The notes under the pieces: model-generated
Seen by the model: only the letters and a program-made list of their open reading frames with translations
Databases searched by the model: none
What the model was told of the DNA's origin: nothing
In this document: one piece after another, positions 45,914-57,599 of the stretch
How positions within the stretch are numbered: the stretch's first letter is position 1
Layout: each line of letters opens with the position of its first letter
Assembly (NCBI GenBank): GCA_037974335.1
Contig: CM075760.1
Span: 36,527,609 to 36,591,608, forward strand
Direction: 5' to 3'
Origin: Prionace glauca
Lineage: Eukaryota > Chordata > Chondrichthyes > Carcharhiniformes > Carcharhinidae
Length of the DNA stretch: 64,000 nt
Made by a program: the position numbers and the translations under genes

Positions 45914-46305
45914 ATCCAAATCCACGGAAACCATCCGTCTCTGTCCTCCTGCCCTCGGCAGAAGAGGTCTCCGCTCAGAGATTCGTCTCCCTCAGCTGCT
46001 TAGTGAGAGGTTTCTCCCCCCGAGAGATCTTCGTTAACTGGACAGTCAACGACAAGCCGGTGAATCCCGGGAACTACAGGAACACCGAGGTGGTGGCGGA
46101 GAACGGCGATAGCTCCTTCTTCATGTACAGCCTGTTATCCATTGCAGCAGAGGAATGGTCCAGCGGCGCTTCTTACTCCTGTGTGGTGGGACATGAAGCC
46201 ATCCCCTTGAAGATCATCAACAGAACAGTTGACAAATCCAGCGGTAAACCCAGTTTTGTGAACATTTCCCTTGCACTGATGGACACCGTTAATTCATGTC
46301 AATGA
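45914..46305 (+). CDS. IGHM: IgM CH4 exon with secretory tail
   Basis: Encodes [17 protein letters not shown], domain Cys ([13 protein letters not shown]), core Trp (VNWTVND) and closing Cys ([11 protein letters not shown]). Read through, it adds the secretory tail [20 protein letters not shown] plus Gln and stop (TGA 46303-46305). The penultimate Cys and the NIS site are typical of polymeric IgM tails. A donor inside the exon, at 46243/46244 (AGCG|GTAAAC), equals the conserved membrane-splice donor of vertebrate mu genes. Confidence 0.96.
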
Positions 46306-46332
46306 GAATCACTCGGTTACATTAAAAACTAC

Positions 46333-46347
46333 AATAAAAAGAATAAA
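46333..46347 (+). terminator. Poly(A) signals for secreted IgM
   Basis: Two AATAAA hexamers (46333-46338 and 46342-46347) lie 28 and 37 bases after the secretory stop, in the usual place for the secreted form. Confidence 0.75.
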
Positions 46348-46349
46348 AT

Positions 46350-47400
46350 CATTTTCCCGTAATGGTAAATGAAATATCCAATTGTTTAATTGTTTTTTTT
46401 TTGTTTTACTTCCATTATGTATCTTTGGTTTGAGTCAGATATTTTAGGGTCTGGGGCCCAAATCTTGTTGAACCAATGCACCCAGGGCAGATACACCCTG
46501 GGTTAGATACAGAGTAAAGCACATTCATACAGGATTCTGCAAAGTAACTTCACTGACTTTCCTCCCGCTGAGGAAAAATCCGACAATTTCAACATTTCTG
46601 ACAAACAAGCACAACATGTTTATTTCTGAGTTCCTGCTTCTCTCATTGTCCATGCCTTTATCCATTGATGTCAGCTTTCTGCTGCTACACCACACCTAAT
46701 GGGAACTGAAGTGAAGGTCACACAGAAATATGGAGCAACAATCCCCCCATCAGAGAGAGGGAGAGTGAAATTGTTAACCTACCAGATTCCTACTCACCCA
46801 ACAAAGAGGGGGGAGGATCATTAGCTAATCCATGCTCCACAACTTCCTCAATGGAAAGAGGAGGAATGCCATTATTTAATCCACTGCACCTCCACCTCCT
46901 CAGTGGTTAGAACCATCAGATACATTGCATCACCGGGTAGAGAGGGGGAAACTCTGAGCTCCCTGTCCTCCCTCTCCCCAAGTAGTGTGTTTGGAAGGGA
47001 CCAGCCCTCGACTATAAGGACCAGTTGCCAACAGTGCAAATTAGCTTCCGGTTTACTCGGTGCTGATATTTAAATATCATTACCTTCATCATTGTAATAC
47101 ACATAACCTTACGCAACACAATTTAAACATGTTTCAACATTTTTTTTTCATGTGCTGGCATTGGTTTCCCATAATACAAATTAAACAAGTCATAGAATCC
47201 TCCCCGGTTTTCACTGTTCTGTCAATAAGTTTTCTGAGATGCATCAATGAATTATTTTATTCTTTCTCCTGATATCACGGTGCCACTCACACAAAATAAA
47301 TTGAAACAGCAACACATTGAAAATGTGCTCCATTATTCGTATTGACTGGGTCATGTCTCGTTATTGATTGCCGGTGAAACTTGAAGCAAGAGTTAAAAAT
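46350..47400. other. CH4-TM1 intron, first part
   Basis: No supported element. Some G/A-rich sequence around 46.74-46.86 kb (GAGAGAGGGAGAG, GGAAAGAGGAGG). Confidence 0.4.
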
Positions 47401-47921
47401 ACACACACTGACAATATTGCCAAAACTGTCACAATTATAAATACACACATAGGCGTACACAGTCAAACACACACTCACACACACACACACATCGACACAA
47501 ATGCATAAATACATACACAAATACACGTACTCACAAATATGCACACAAATACAGAAGGACACATTCAAATACGTACACACGAAACCATGCACAAATACAG
47601 AAATACGGAAAGGTGCATTCAAATACATGCACGGAAACATACAAATGCACAACTCATACACATGCACAAAAACACACAAATACATCCATACACAAAGATA
47701 CAATTTAACACAACATAGATGTATGCAATACTTGCACAAACGATCACACATGCAGAGAAATATGAATGCGCACACAAATGCACTCATAGACAACACATAC
47801 TTAAACAAAAATACACACTTAAACAAATAGACACAAATACACCCACCCAAAAAAATCACCCATACACAAATACATCCACACACAAATAAACATCGGCACG
47901 CACATACACACACATTCTCCC

Positions 47922-47958
<37 letters not shown>

Positions 47959-49230
47959 GACACAAATGCATAAATACATGCACAAATACACGTACTCACA
48001 AATATGCACATAAATACAGAAGGACACATTCAAATACGCACACACGAAACCATGCACAAATACAGAAATACGGAAAGGTGCATTCAAATACATGCACAGA
48101 AACATACAAATGCACAAAACCCCACAAATACATGCATACACAAAGATACAATTTAACACAACATAGATGCATGCAATACTTGCACAAACGAACACACATG
48201 CAGAGAAATATGAATGCGCACACAAATGCACTCATAGACAACACATACTTAAACAAAAATACACACTTAGACAAATAAACACAAATACACTCACACAAAA
48301 AAAATCACCCATGCACAAATACATCCACACACAAATAAACATCGGCACGCACACACACACAGATTCTCCCTCTCTCTCTCACACACGAATATATCGACTC
48401 ATGCTTGTACCAACAGGCATTAACACAGCAACATACGCAAACAATCAAGTATATACAAACGCACGCACACGTATACACATAAATCACACAAGTACATACA
48501 TTTATGTGAGTCTGTACACAGACCCAAACACAAACACATACATGCATAGGCACAACACAGACAGATACGCATGCATGCAGATCCACATAAATACGCAAAC
48601 ACTAACATATGCTCAAATAGCACACATTCACGCTGACAGGAATATGGATATAGAGACACACAATGTTATACACGTTAACAAACATATATGGAAATGAAAA
48701 TAAACAAATAAGCAGACTTTATGTAGATGAACTGACAGCAAAACATTTGCATGCAAACATGTAGACACAAACATTCTCATGCTCCTACAGCACATAACAC
48801 CATAGCACACATTACGAAATATCAAAGCAAAACTTCAAGACATCGTTATGAAGAACTATCAACACGTATATACATATATGTTAATAGATACACACGCAGA
48901 CACATGGGGAAACAGACGCACACAGAAAGGGAAACAAACATTGCTAGAAGGACAGAAATTAACACAGAGCAATAGGCATAAACACATGTGCACCCGTTAA
49001 GAGTGACAATAATAAATATACATAGACTTAACACAATAATAGAGCCATACATGCACTAAGACAGAAGAATAAAATATATACACAAATGCAGACACACAAC
49101 CACATAAATCAACACAAGCATATGAACGCGTATATTAACGCTCTTGTACATATATTAACTCAGAGCCAAAGATTTATGCAGACCACGAGATGATCATGCA
49201 CACGCACACAAATGCAAAACCTTAAATACG
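47401..49230. repeat. CA-rich satellite (ACAAATAC type) with a ~450-base tandem duplication
   Basis: A long degenerate ACACAAATACAT array fills the middle of the CH4-TM1 intron. Within it, 47491-47955 and 47956-about 48400 are near-identical tandem copies: ATCGACACAAATGCATAAAT, AAGGACACATTCAAATACG, ACATAGATGTATGCAATACT (ATGCATGC in copy 2) and the CTCTCTCT block recur in order. Past 48.4 kb only loosely related CA-rich DNA remains. The open frames, rich in Thr-His or Cys-Val, are artefacts. Confidence 0.88.
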
Positions 49231-49785
49231 AATGGTAGGTAAATGATGAAAGTAAAATTTAAACATGAATTTTAATGGACATATCTATCGACAACTAGCC
49301 CAATGTACATTGCACCGAAAACACGTTGAGAAACTGAATTAAGCTAGTGATCTTCCAGCCATTTCCACCTCAAATAAGAAATGATCAGAAATTATATCCC
49401 AGCTCTTAAACAGCAACATTCACAGTTTACAGATCGGTCACCATCTGTGAAAACAATCATTGGTCAGTGAACGTTCCTCGATATCAGTCATAATATTCTT
49501 CAGTGAAGGATAGTGCCAAATTGATCAAAAATAAACTAACACTCAAGATAACATCTTCAATGCTTTCTGACATGGACCGTCCAATGAATGTGCTTAAAGG
49601 TCAAGTGTGAAAATAATTACGGAGATCGGTTACTGAGTGTCCTGAATTTAACAGTAAATATACATTGAAAATTATACAAGAGAATAAATTAACAGTTTAT
49701 GAAGAAGAATGGGGAAAAAAATAACAATAAGATTTCCTGGATCAATAAAGTGATTTAATTTCATTCCCTGGTCTCCGTCCCCCAG
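49231..49785. other. CH4-TM1 intron, last part
   Basis: No supported element up to the TM1 acceptor. Confidence 0.5.
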
Positions 49786-49913
49786 ACCCCACCGATCGCA
49801 TCTGGATTGAAGGCAATGAGGATGATAACAGGAACATCTGGACAACCGCTTCCACATTCATCGTCCTGTTCTTCCTGAGCATTTTCTACAGCACTGCCGT
49901 CACTCTGGTGAAG
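49786..49913 (+). CDS. IGHM: IgM TM1 membrane exon
   Basis: Joins the CH4 internal donor in phase 1 (G|AC gives Asp) and encodes an acidic linker ([15 protein letters not shown]) and a membrane helix ([19 protein letters not shown]). The YSTAVT core is the conserved polar face that associates with the Ig-alpha/beta signalling partners. It ends in phase 0 at a GTGAGA donor. Confidence 0.95.
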
Positions 49914-50052
49914 GTGAGATGATTCAGTTCATTCACATTTCAAACTGGCAGAATGGATTTGAAAATCTCTCAATGTTTCCCTGATTAAAAACTCCAAAAT
50001 TAATGTCCCACATCATAAACATCTGCTTCAATACTGTCTCTTTATTTTACAG

Positions 50053-50061
50053 ATCAAATGA
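50053..50061 (+). CDS. IGHM: IgM TM2 exon (Ile-Lys-stop)
   Basis: After TTTTACAG the last codons are ATC AAA TGA, so the cytoplasmic tail ends KIK, close to the KVK of most vertebrate IgM. Confidence 0.88.
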   Translation: MK

Positions 50062-50491
50062 TGGGTTGAATGTTTTGACTCTGGGCTGATTTTGAAGATC
50101 TCTGTATGACTCAAGTGCAATATCTGCTCTGGGTTATTCTATTCTCTCAGTTTATCATTATGAATCTGTAACAGAGGCAATCATAGACGTTATTTCAGTT
50201 TCCAGTGTGAAAAATACGAGACTTTTTTTTGTTATAATGTAACTGTCGTTAATAGTTTTCGCGTAGTTTAAATTTCATGTATACATAAGTAACTTTTTTC
50301 ATTCCTTACTCAAATCTGTTAATTCCTCTTTCTATTAAGGTCTGTCTTCTCTTTCTGGTGTATGTAACAGATGTACAAATATTGACGGATTCCCTGTGCA
50401 TATGTTCTGTTCTCAATGTGAAGATCGATCGCTATGTTCACTTTTCTAACTTTAAAAAAAATTTCGCTGTAAAATATTCTCTGAATTTTTA

Positions 50492-50497
50492 AATAAA
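50492..50497 (+). terminator. Candidate poly(A) signal for membrane IgM
   Basis: AATAAA about 430 bases after the membrane stop in an AT-rich 3' UTR. It is the closest hexamer before the reverse-strand receptor remnant. Confidence 0.5.
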
Positions 50498-50584
50498 TTT
50501 TAAATATAAAAAAACTGTCTCTGGCTTGGCTTGGCTTCATTCCGTTCTCCAAAACCCATCCACTCGGCTCCATTTTCCCTATTA

Positions 50585-51005
50585 TACGGTTGCCCCCTTT
50601 CCCAGACAGGCACTTATTATATATAACGGTTCAAAGATAAAATACAGGAAGGATGTTTTCAGAAAGCTCAGTGTGCAGACTGTCCCAATGACCCACGCCG
50701 CTGTTTTCTCCCTGCAGTATTTGATTTTCAGCTTCTGGCAGCAAATGGCCACGAATCGATCAAAGATGAAGGCAACTGTCAACCAGGCAGAACTATCAAT
50801 GCTTCCATAGGTTATCACAACATGAAGACTGAAGGGGTGACTGACAGAAAACTGCCAGGGAAATAAATCCCAGCAATCCGGTTTAATATCACGCTGGTAA
50901 TAATGACCAAGAGATCTGTCACCGCCATGGACACCACATAGTAAATTATACATCTGGAGAGACCACAACTTCTTCGGCATAGGATTACAGCGACTGCCAA
51001 GTTAA
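50585..51005 (-). pseudogene. GPR139-like: GPR139-like receptor, truncated broken copy
   Basis: Reverse-strand exon 2 starts after TATTTTACAG at 51005 and encodes NLAVAVILCRRSCGLSRC (end of TM1, loop 1), VSMAVTDLLVIITSV (TM2), then in a shifted frame SSAWLTVAFIFDRFVAICCQ (TM3 with DRF) and TM4 (VIGTVCTLSFLK). The frame changes near 50825 and the sequence loses similarity after the start of the second extracellular loop (about 50600), so TM5-TM7 are gone. No exon 1 was found to the right. It faces the IgM gene tail to tail. Confidence 0.85.
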
Positions 51006-51039
51006 CTGTAAAATAGAGACGGCAAGAGAATATATGCAC

Positions 51040-53430
51040 GGCGACACGAGAGACAAGATGTTACTTTCTCAACTCACATCAAATTGATACAAGATTGTGC
51101 ATGAAATTGAAAATCTTTTGACATGATTCTGCATTGCAAACTATCCCTTGTTCAGGTTTCCATTCACATGATCACAAGAATTATAAGTAAGTTTGGTCTT
51201 TGATATGGAATACAATAAAATGAAATAAAATATAATGAAAGATAAGAACATATTGAAAAACTGCAACTTCAGGAATAGTCAACAATTTCCAACAGAACAC
51301 ATTGAATATGAAATTATAAAAAGGATTCATTGCAATATTCAACTGGAAAGTCTCCATCTCGCTCAATTTCGATAGTTGCCCCATCTGGCGAATTATTCTT
51401 AAAATATTCACTGTTGGAAATACCTGTATTAAACCAAACTATACATCTTCAATCAACGAAGGGGGAACTAATCGGCGTTTCTCTGAATTTACAGAGGAAA
51501 TATTGAAAGGGGCTCCAAACCCGAAAATGAAGTGCAATTGCTGGTGTATAATGAATCTCTGTAACTGACAGATAGGAAGGACGCACTTGGAGAGAGTATT
51601 GCTCTAACTGCAGGGGTTAAAATATACAAATCTGAGTGAAGTGTATATTTGAAGATTAAGAACTCGTAAGCAGTACAGGGTCCTTTGAACCTCTCTTCTG
51701 AAATTTCTGAATCAGGTGTGCAGGCATTTCCAGAATCACTTCTATTCCATCCAAAATATACCACAGTTACCCTGCCTCCGTCAACATGGTCAAACTAATC
51801 AGAAAAGAATGGAGAGAAATGATGACTTGTGCAATGAGTGTCGAGGGTCGAGACTGGAGACAAAACAGTATGCTTTACTTGTTATTGGTGTGTACCAAGC
51901 ATTCACCGAAGAGCCACTATTGCAATCCTCCTATATTGTCAAAAACCCGTTGATACCTAAGGTCTGTCAATAAAATCTTTCATGATATTCAGATAGCAAT
52001 GGTTCGTACGAATCAATCAATTTCTCTCAATATCAACAATGTGAAAGAAATCTAGAATTTCTAGATAACAACACAGGAGCAGGGAGAAGATAATAACATA
52101 TTTACATGTACAGGGAGGTGACAATGTGATAATTCTGGAACATCAATGATACTAATAATAAAAAGTTACTCGTCTGCAATGGAATAGCCATAACTTCCAA
52201 TAGCAGCGCCAGTAATTCTGCAGAAATGGAGTGATGCTGTGGTTTCCGAGTGAAAATTCGCAACACTTAGAGTGTCAATGTTGTAGTCGAACTACATGTA
52301 CAACATAATATCTTTCAAAGAATCCATGTACAATAGCATTGCTAAGTCAATATAACTGCATTTCTAAATTGTATTTGCAGCGATAAATGACAAGGTTGAT
52401 GAGGGAGGGTGGAGGGAGGCGGGGGTGGGGTGTCGGGGGGAGATCCAAAGTACGGCACAGATTATAGACAGGCAGAACACAGTTGAACGGGAGACATTAT
52501 CATGTCAATACCATTTTCTGTTATTTGAGTGAAATGGCACTGCCTAAAATGACAATGTTCACAATTCATTCAGAAAATTGTGCCAGCAGATTCAAGATAT
52601 TATATCATTCAAACGAAGAATAAAGCTCTTAAAATTTATAAAATTATCCTGTGAAAGAGAACAAAATGTATCAGTTGACTGGAAGAGTCTATATATTTTA
52701 GAGGAATATTCATCACTCTAAATGATAGAAGTGAATGCCGTGTGTTGGAGATGCGCTAGTGATAAAACTGAAAAAAACAGTTACAGCTGAACAAAGACGG
52801 TACATGATAATAACAAAACTGTACCTGGAGCTGCAATGACTGAATGGTAAATGGCAAACACCAGCCCTTTTGGAGGTACATGCATTTTTATCGGAGGCTT
52901 GAGCACGCATGGTATGACAATAAATGTTGTAACATTTATACATAATGTGAGGCTCCAGGGAAATGATTCTTTTTATATTATTCACATTTAGTGTGAAAAA
53001 CAATTTCGTGCAGATGCTACCCAGTTGCCTTTTATGTTTTGATCGAATATAATGTTTTTTTTCAATGAATTCTCAAGACTTCTTGAGTGAAATACCCTGA
53101 GACGAAGGCATAATCCAGTTTGCCTGGATATTCGTGTCAGTACAGAACATAGCTGTTGGCTTCTGACTGCATTAAGAAATGCAAATAGTCCGTGGAAAAC
53201 AGAACAGAAATGTTCAAAATGCCGACCAAATGATAGGATGCAATTTAGTTCTAAAGATCTTTCATTGAGTCAACCCACTTCTAGCCATCTATTAGTGACC
53301 ATGGAAAGGACACTTAACTATGGCTACGTTCGGAGTCGCCTTTCTTCACGATTATGTTAATTTTTGCCAGGACATTTCAATTACATCAATTTGGCCAAGT
53401 TTAATTTCCAGTCCATTTCAGTTACTTTCA
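51040..53430. other. Intergenic, no gene seen
   Basis: AT-rich DNA. A G-rich tract lies at 52400-52442 (GGAGGGTGGAGGGAGGCGGG and on). Open frames have no recognisable domain. Confidence 0.4.
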
Positions 53431-53435
53431 GGCCG

Positions 53436-53580
53436 AACAAAGAAAGAACAAAGAACAAAAACGGTCCGGGAAACAGGCCCTTCGGCCCAACGAGCCCGCG
53501 CCGCCATTTTAACATTACCAGTCCCCCCCTCCACCCATGACCCTTATCTATTGTTTTATGGCCATCCACATTGAGGGAAA
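53436..53580 (-). mobile_element. CR1-type 3' UTR fragment with CTTTGTT repeats
   Basis: CAAAGAAAGAACAAAGAACA followed by CGGTCCGGGAAACAGGCCC and CGAGCCCGCGCCGCC. The reverse complement equals the 3' end at 60.0-60.15 kb, with TTCTTTG as the terminal tandem unit. Confidence 0.75.
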
Positions 53581-53770
53581 CTAATTGAGGGACAATTTAT
53601 TACTGCCAATCAGCCTAATAGCAGATCATTGGGGTGTGGGAGGAAACCGGAGCACCCGGAGAAAACTCACACAAGCACGGGGAGAATGCGCAAACTCCCA
53701 CAGATACTGGCCCAAATCCATGTGTCTGCACAGCAATCAGTGATAGTCACTGAGCTGTCGTCTTGCCCAG
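53580..53770 (-). repeat. SINE fragment
   Basis: GGGACAATTTATTACTGCC, GGTGTGGGAGGAAACCGGAG and GGGGAGAATGCGCAAACTCC show the body and 3' half of the SINE in reverse orientation. Confidence 0.75.
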
Positions 53771-53964
53771 TATCTGGTCCAGTTTAGGCACACACTAACG
53801 ACATGAAGCACTGGGCCAATCTCGAACAACCATGAGCAGCCCAAGTACGACCCATCGCGTGAATGCCTCTCGTTGGACACAAGGCGGACTTAAAACCTGT
53901 GAATGAAAGGAGAAAAAACATTATTATCATACCATATTCATTCATCTTACCAGGGACGCCCCAA

Positions 53965-56900
53965 TGCTAATGAACCTTATTTAAAACAATCTCCTATATC
54001 CACCCATCTCCAGCCCACTCATGTGCCTGTCTAAGTTACTCTTAAACAACTCTAGCGTGCTTGCCTCCATCACCTTACTTGGCAGAGCATTCCATACCCC
54101 CACCACCCTCTGTGTGAAAAACATCCCACTAATATCTGTGTTTTACATCTCCTCCCTCACCTTTAGCCCATGGCCCCTCGTACTGTGTGTCTCTATCATA
54201 GGAAATAGCTTACCTCTGTTTACTCTATCTATTGGGGCGGTACGGTAGCACAGTGGTTAGCACTGCTGCTTCACAGCTCCAGGGTCCTGGGTTCGATTCC
54301 CGGCTCGGGTCACTGCCTGTGTGGAGTTTGCACATTCTCCTCGTGTCTGCGTGGGTTTTCTCCGGGTGCACCGGTTTCCTCCCACAGTCCAAAGATGTGC
54401 GGGTTAGGTTCATTGGCTATGCTAAAATTGTCCCTTAGTATCCTGGGATGTGTAGGTTAGAGGGATTAGCAGGTAAAATGTGTGGGGATAGGGTCTGGGT
54501 GGGATTGTGTTCGGTGCAGACCCGATGGGCCGAAGGGCCTGTTTCTGCACTGTAGGGTTCTATTCTATAAACAAAATACCATTCATAATCTTATATACCT
54601 CTATTAGATCCCCCCTCAGTCGCTGTCTTTCAAGGGAAAAGAGCCCCAATTTCTTCAATCTTTCCTCATACCCCAGTCCTTCCATACCAGGCAACATCCT
54701 GGTAAACCTCCTCCGCACTCTCTCCAGAGTCTCCACGTCCTTCCGGTAGTAAGGCGACCAGAACTGGACGCAGTACTCCAAATGCGGCCTAACCAAAGTT
54801 CTATACAACTGCAACATTAGACTCCAGCTCTTATATTCTATACCCCTTCCTATAAAGGCTAACATACCATAGGCTTTCTTCACAACCTTCTCCACTTGTA
54901 CTGCCACCTTCAAAGATTATGCACTTGCACCCCCAGGTCTCGCTGCGATTCTATACTCCTTATGGACTTACCCTTTATCATATAACTCCTCCCTACATTA
55001 TTCCGGCCAAAATGCATCACCTCACATTTATCTGGATTAAACTCCATTTGCCATGTATCTGCCCAATATACCAGCCTATCAATATCCCGTTGTATTGCCA
55101 ATCACTGCTCCTCACTGCCTGCCAATCCAGCCATCTTGGTGTCATCAGCAAATTTGCTGATCACACCACTTATTCCCTCTTCCAAGTCATTTATATACAC
55201 CACAAAGAGAAGAGGTCCCAGTACTGAGTCCTGCAACACACCACTAGTGATAGACCTCCAGCTAGAAAAGGACCCCTCCACTACTACTCTCTGTCTCCAC
55301 TTAGCAAGCCAGTTCTTCACCCATCTAGATACCTGGCCATGTATTCCATGAGCCTTAATCTTTTCTACCAACCTACCATGAGGGACTTTGTCAAATGCCT
55401 TACTGAAATCAACGACTCGTCCTTCGTCGACCGTTTTTGTCACCTCCTCAAAAAATTCTACCAGATTCGTAAGGCAAGACTTTACAAAGCCACGCTGTGT
55501 ATCCTTAATCAGATCGCAACGCTCTAAGTGCTCATACATCCTATCCCTAAGAATCCTCTCCATCAACTTGCCTACCACTGACGTTAAACTCACCGGCCTA
55601 TAGTTACCCGGGTTATCCCTCCTACCCTTTTTAAACAACAGTACCACGTTCACTATCCTCCAGTCCTCTGGGACCTCACCTGTGTCCAAAGAAGAGACAA
55701 AGATTTGCGTCAGAGGCCCAGCAATCTCATCTCGCGCCTCCCTAGGCAGCCTAGGATAAATGCCATCGGGCCCCGGAGATTTAACAGTTTTAATGCTACC
55801 TAAAAGCCCTAATACTTGTTCCCTCGTAATCGATAGATCCTTCAATTGGTCTACAGTTCCCTCGATGACCGGACCAGACATCAAGCCCCTCTCCTTCGTG
55901 AATACCGATGCAAAGTATTCATTCAGGATCTCCCCCATTCCCTCAGACTCTAAGCACAATTCCCCTCGTCTGCCCCTGAGAGGACCGATTTTACCCCTAC
56001 CCACCCTTTTGCTCCTAACATAGAAGTAAAACGCCTTTGGATTTTCCTTAATCCTACCTGCCAAAGCCCTCTCATGCCCCCTTTTTACCCTCATAACTCC
56101 CCTTTTGAGATCCCTCCTACTCTCTCTGTGCTCCTCCAACGCTCTCTCCGTTCCCAGCTGCTTAGACCTGACATACGTCTCTCGTTTCTTACTAACCAGG
56201 TCTTCTATGTCTCTAGTAATCCATGGCTCTCTAATCCTACGTTTCCCATCCTTCCTCCTAACCGGCACATGCCTTTCCTGCACCCATTGCAGTTTTCCCT
56301 TGAAAGACTCCCACATGCCTAACGTAGACTTGCCCTCCAACAGCCTATCCCAGTCTGTATCCCTAAGCTCCTGCCCATTCCGGCTGTATATAGCCCTCCC
56401 CCAATTTAGCACCCTCCCCTTCGGACAAAGCCACGCTGCGTATCCTTAATCAGTTCGCAACGCTAAAAGTGCTCATACATCCTATCCCTAAGAATCCTCT
56501 CCATCAACTTGCCTACCACTGCCGGTAAACTCACCGGCCTATAGTTACCCGGGTTATCCCTCCTACCCTTTTTAAACAACAGTACCATGTTCGCTATCCT
56601 CATCTTTTTCCATTTGTATCCTAAAGTAGACAGAGTTGTGGTCACTATTAGCCACAGGTTCACCTGCCGCAACCTCAATCACCTGACCCGGCTCATTGAC
56701 CAGAACTAAATCCAGTATAGCCCCCTCTCTAGTCGGGATATCTACATACTGCTGCAAGGACCCTTCCAATACACATCTTACGAATTCCTCCCCGTCCGAA
56801 CGTCCCCGGCTCTGCACTGCTACATTGGATTTTGGGGTACTTTGCTCAATATCTGTAATGTAGTAGAAACGGTTCCAGTCCAACCTGGTTACAATCGCCG

Positions 56901-56990
56901 TGTAAATGCCCAGACTGGCTTGCGTCTGTTCAATGTCGACCAGAATCATCCCAGCAAATTCTCAGGTGCCCGAGAGATCTACTTCACATG
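53965..56990 (-). mobile_element. CR1-like LINE (second family), with SINE insertion and internal duplication
   Basis: On the reverse strand: endonuclease end (ILDLVLVNEPGQVIEVA, NSDHNSVYFRIQMEKDED), a linker (LNWGRAIYSRNG), RT (NYRPVSLTSVVGKLMERI, DFSKAFDKVPHG, FADDTKMAG) and the distal domain (RPHLEYCVQFWSPYYRK). A SINE splits the 3' end at 54233-54568. A piece of the RT finger region (about 56427-56602) is repeated, out of place, between endonuclease and linker; its normal copy is at 55488-55660. The main block 55102-56412 is open for over 400 codons, but the catalytic neighbourhood has TSGVLQDSV where TSGVPQGSV is expected, and breaks follow further 3'. It is a dead but not ancient copy. 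Confidence 0.9.
54233..54568 (+). repeat. Full-length tRNA-derived SINE inserted in the LINE
   Basis: About 336 bases: head GGGGCGGTACGGTAGCACAG with A-box-like TAGCACAGTGG, B box GGTTCGATTCC (54290-54300), body with GTGTCTGCGTGGGTTTTCTC, a TTGGCTATGCTAAAATTGTC block and tail GACCCGATGGGCCGAAGGGC...TTCTATTCTAT. It interrupts the LINE text between TCTAT and AAACAAAATACC. It is the best-preserved SINE here and a template for the others. Confidence 0.92.
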
Positions 56991-57189
56991 GCTCAACTGA
57001 ATGTTGTCAGGTCAAATTCAGTTTGGTTATATTCACTACTGACATCTTAAATCACTTAATTCTGGCAAACGCATCTATATTTTCAATTGACGATTCCTAT
57101 TTGAAAACGATTTTCTTTCGCTGGAGGAAAGTCCAGCTCAACGAAGGTACTGCCATAATGGACTGGGCAACTTCACTGAACTAATTGAA

Positions 57190-57345
57190 CCAACGTTTCG
57201 AGTCCGAACTAAGCTCCGAGGAAGGGTCTCCCAGACTCGAAACTTAAGCTCTATCCTCTTTCCACAGATGTTATCAGACCTGCTGAGGTTTTCCAGCATT
57301 TTCAGTTTCTGTATCACATTTCAACATCTGCAGTATTTTGTGTTT
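57190..57345 (+). repeat. Dispersed repeat (CAGACCTGCTGAGG family)
   Basis: ACGTTTCGAGTCCGAACTAA, CCAGACTCGAAACTTAAGC, TTTCCACAGATGTTATCAGA, CCTGCTGAGGTTTTCCAGC and CAACATCTGCAGTATTTTG: the best-preserved 3' end of the family also seen at 10.1, 27.6, 28.2, 59.85 and 63.1 kb. Confidence 0.75.
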
Positions 57346-57599
57346 ATCTTCGTTGAACTAACTGATATAAAACACAAAAGGCTTCAAATTTACAGCGTGT
57401 CTTGTCAGTGCAGTTTCCTCTGATGCTACGGGACTGGTGGAGGACTCCCATGATATTCTGCTTTGTATGAAGTACAGTCAAAAAAATCGCTATTTTTTTT
57501 TGTTTCTGAGAAAAAGAAATATGCAAACTGTATGATGGAGAAGAGAAAGAAATTGAAAACGAAATATTAATTTAGAGGAGACAAAAAGGAAAAAAAAAA

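Larger units (their letters stand above)
32217..50061 (+). other. IGHM cluster: Complete cluster-type IgM heavy-chain locus
   Basis: Cartilaginous fish carry heavy-chain genes as many separate V-D-D-J-C clusters. This one has, all on the + strand, leader (32217), VH exon, D1, D2, JH, four C exons, a secretory tail and two membrane exons, spanning 17.8 kb. Gene segments are about 300-370 bases apart from V to J, the JH-CH1 intron is about 8.1 kb, and the CH4-TM1 intron about 3.5 kb. All exon phases agree (phase 1 between every domain) and no exon carries a stop, so the cluster looks functional. The segments are unjoined. The domain count and the CH1-CH4 and membrane-exon sequences fit IgM, not the longer IgW. 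Confidence 0.95.

Noticed and set aside
47287-48697. Long open frames of over 170-310 residues rich in Cys/Val or Thr/His
   Set aside because: They lie entirely in the CA-rich satellite of the CH4-TM1 intron and reflect repeat composition, with no domain.
32373-50061. IgW or NAR identity for the cluster
   Set aside because: Four constant domains with mu-type secretory tail and membrane exons fit IgM; IgW is longer and NAR has a different V and five C domains.
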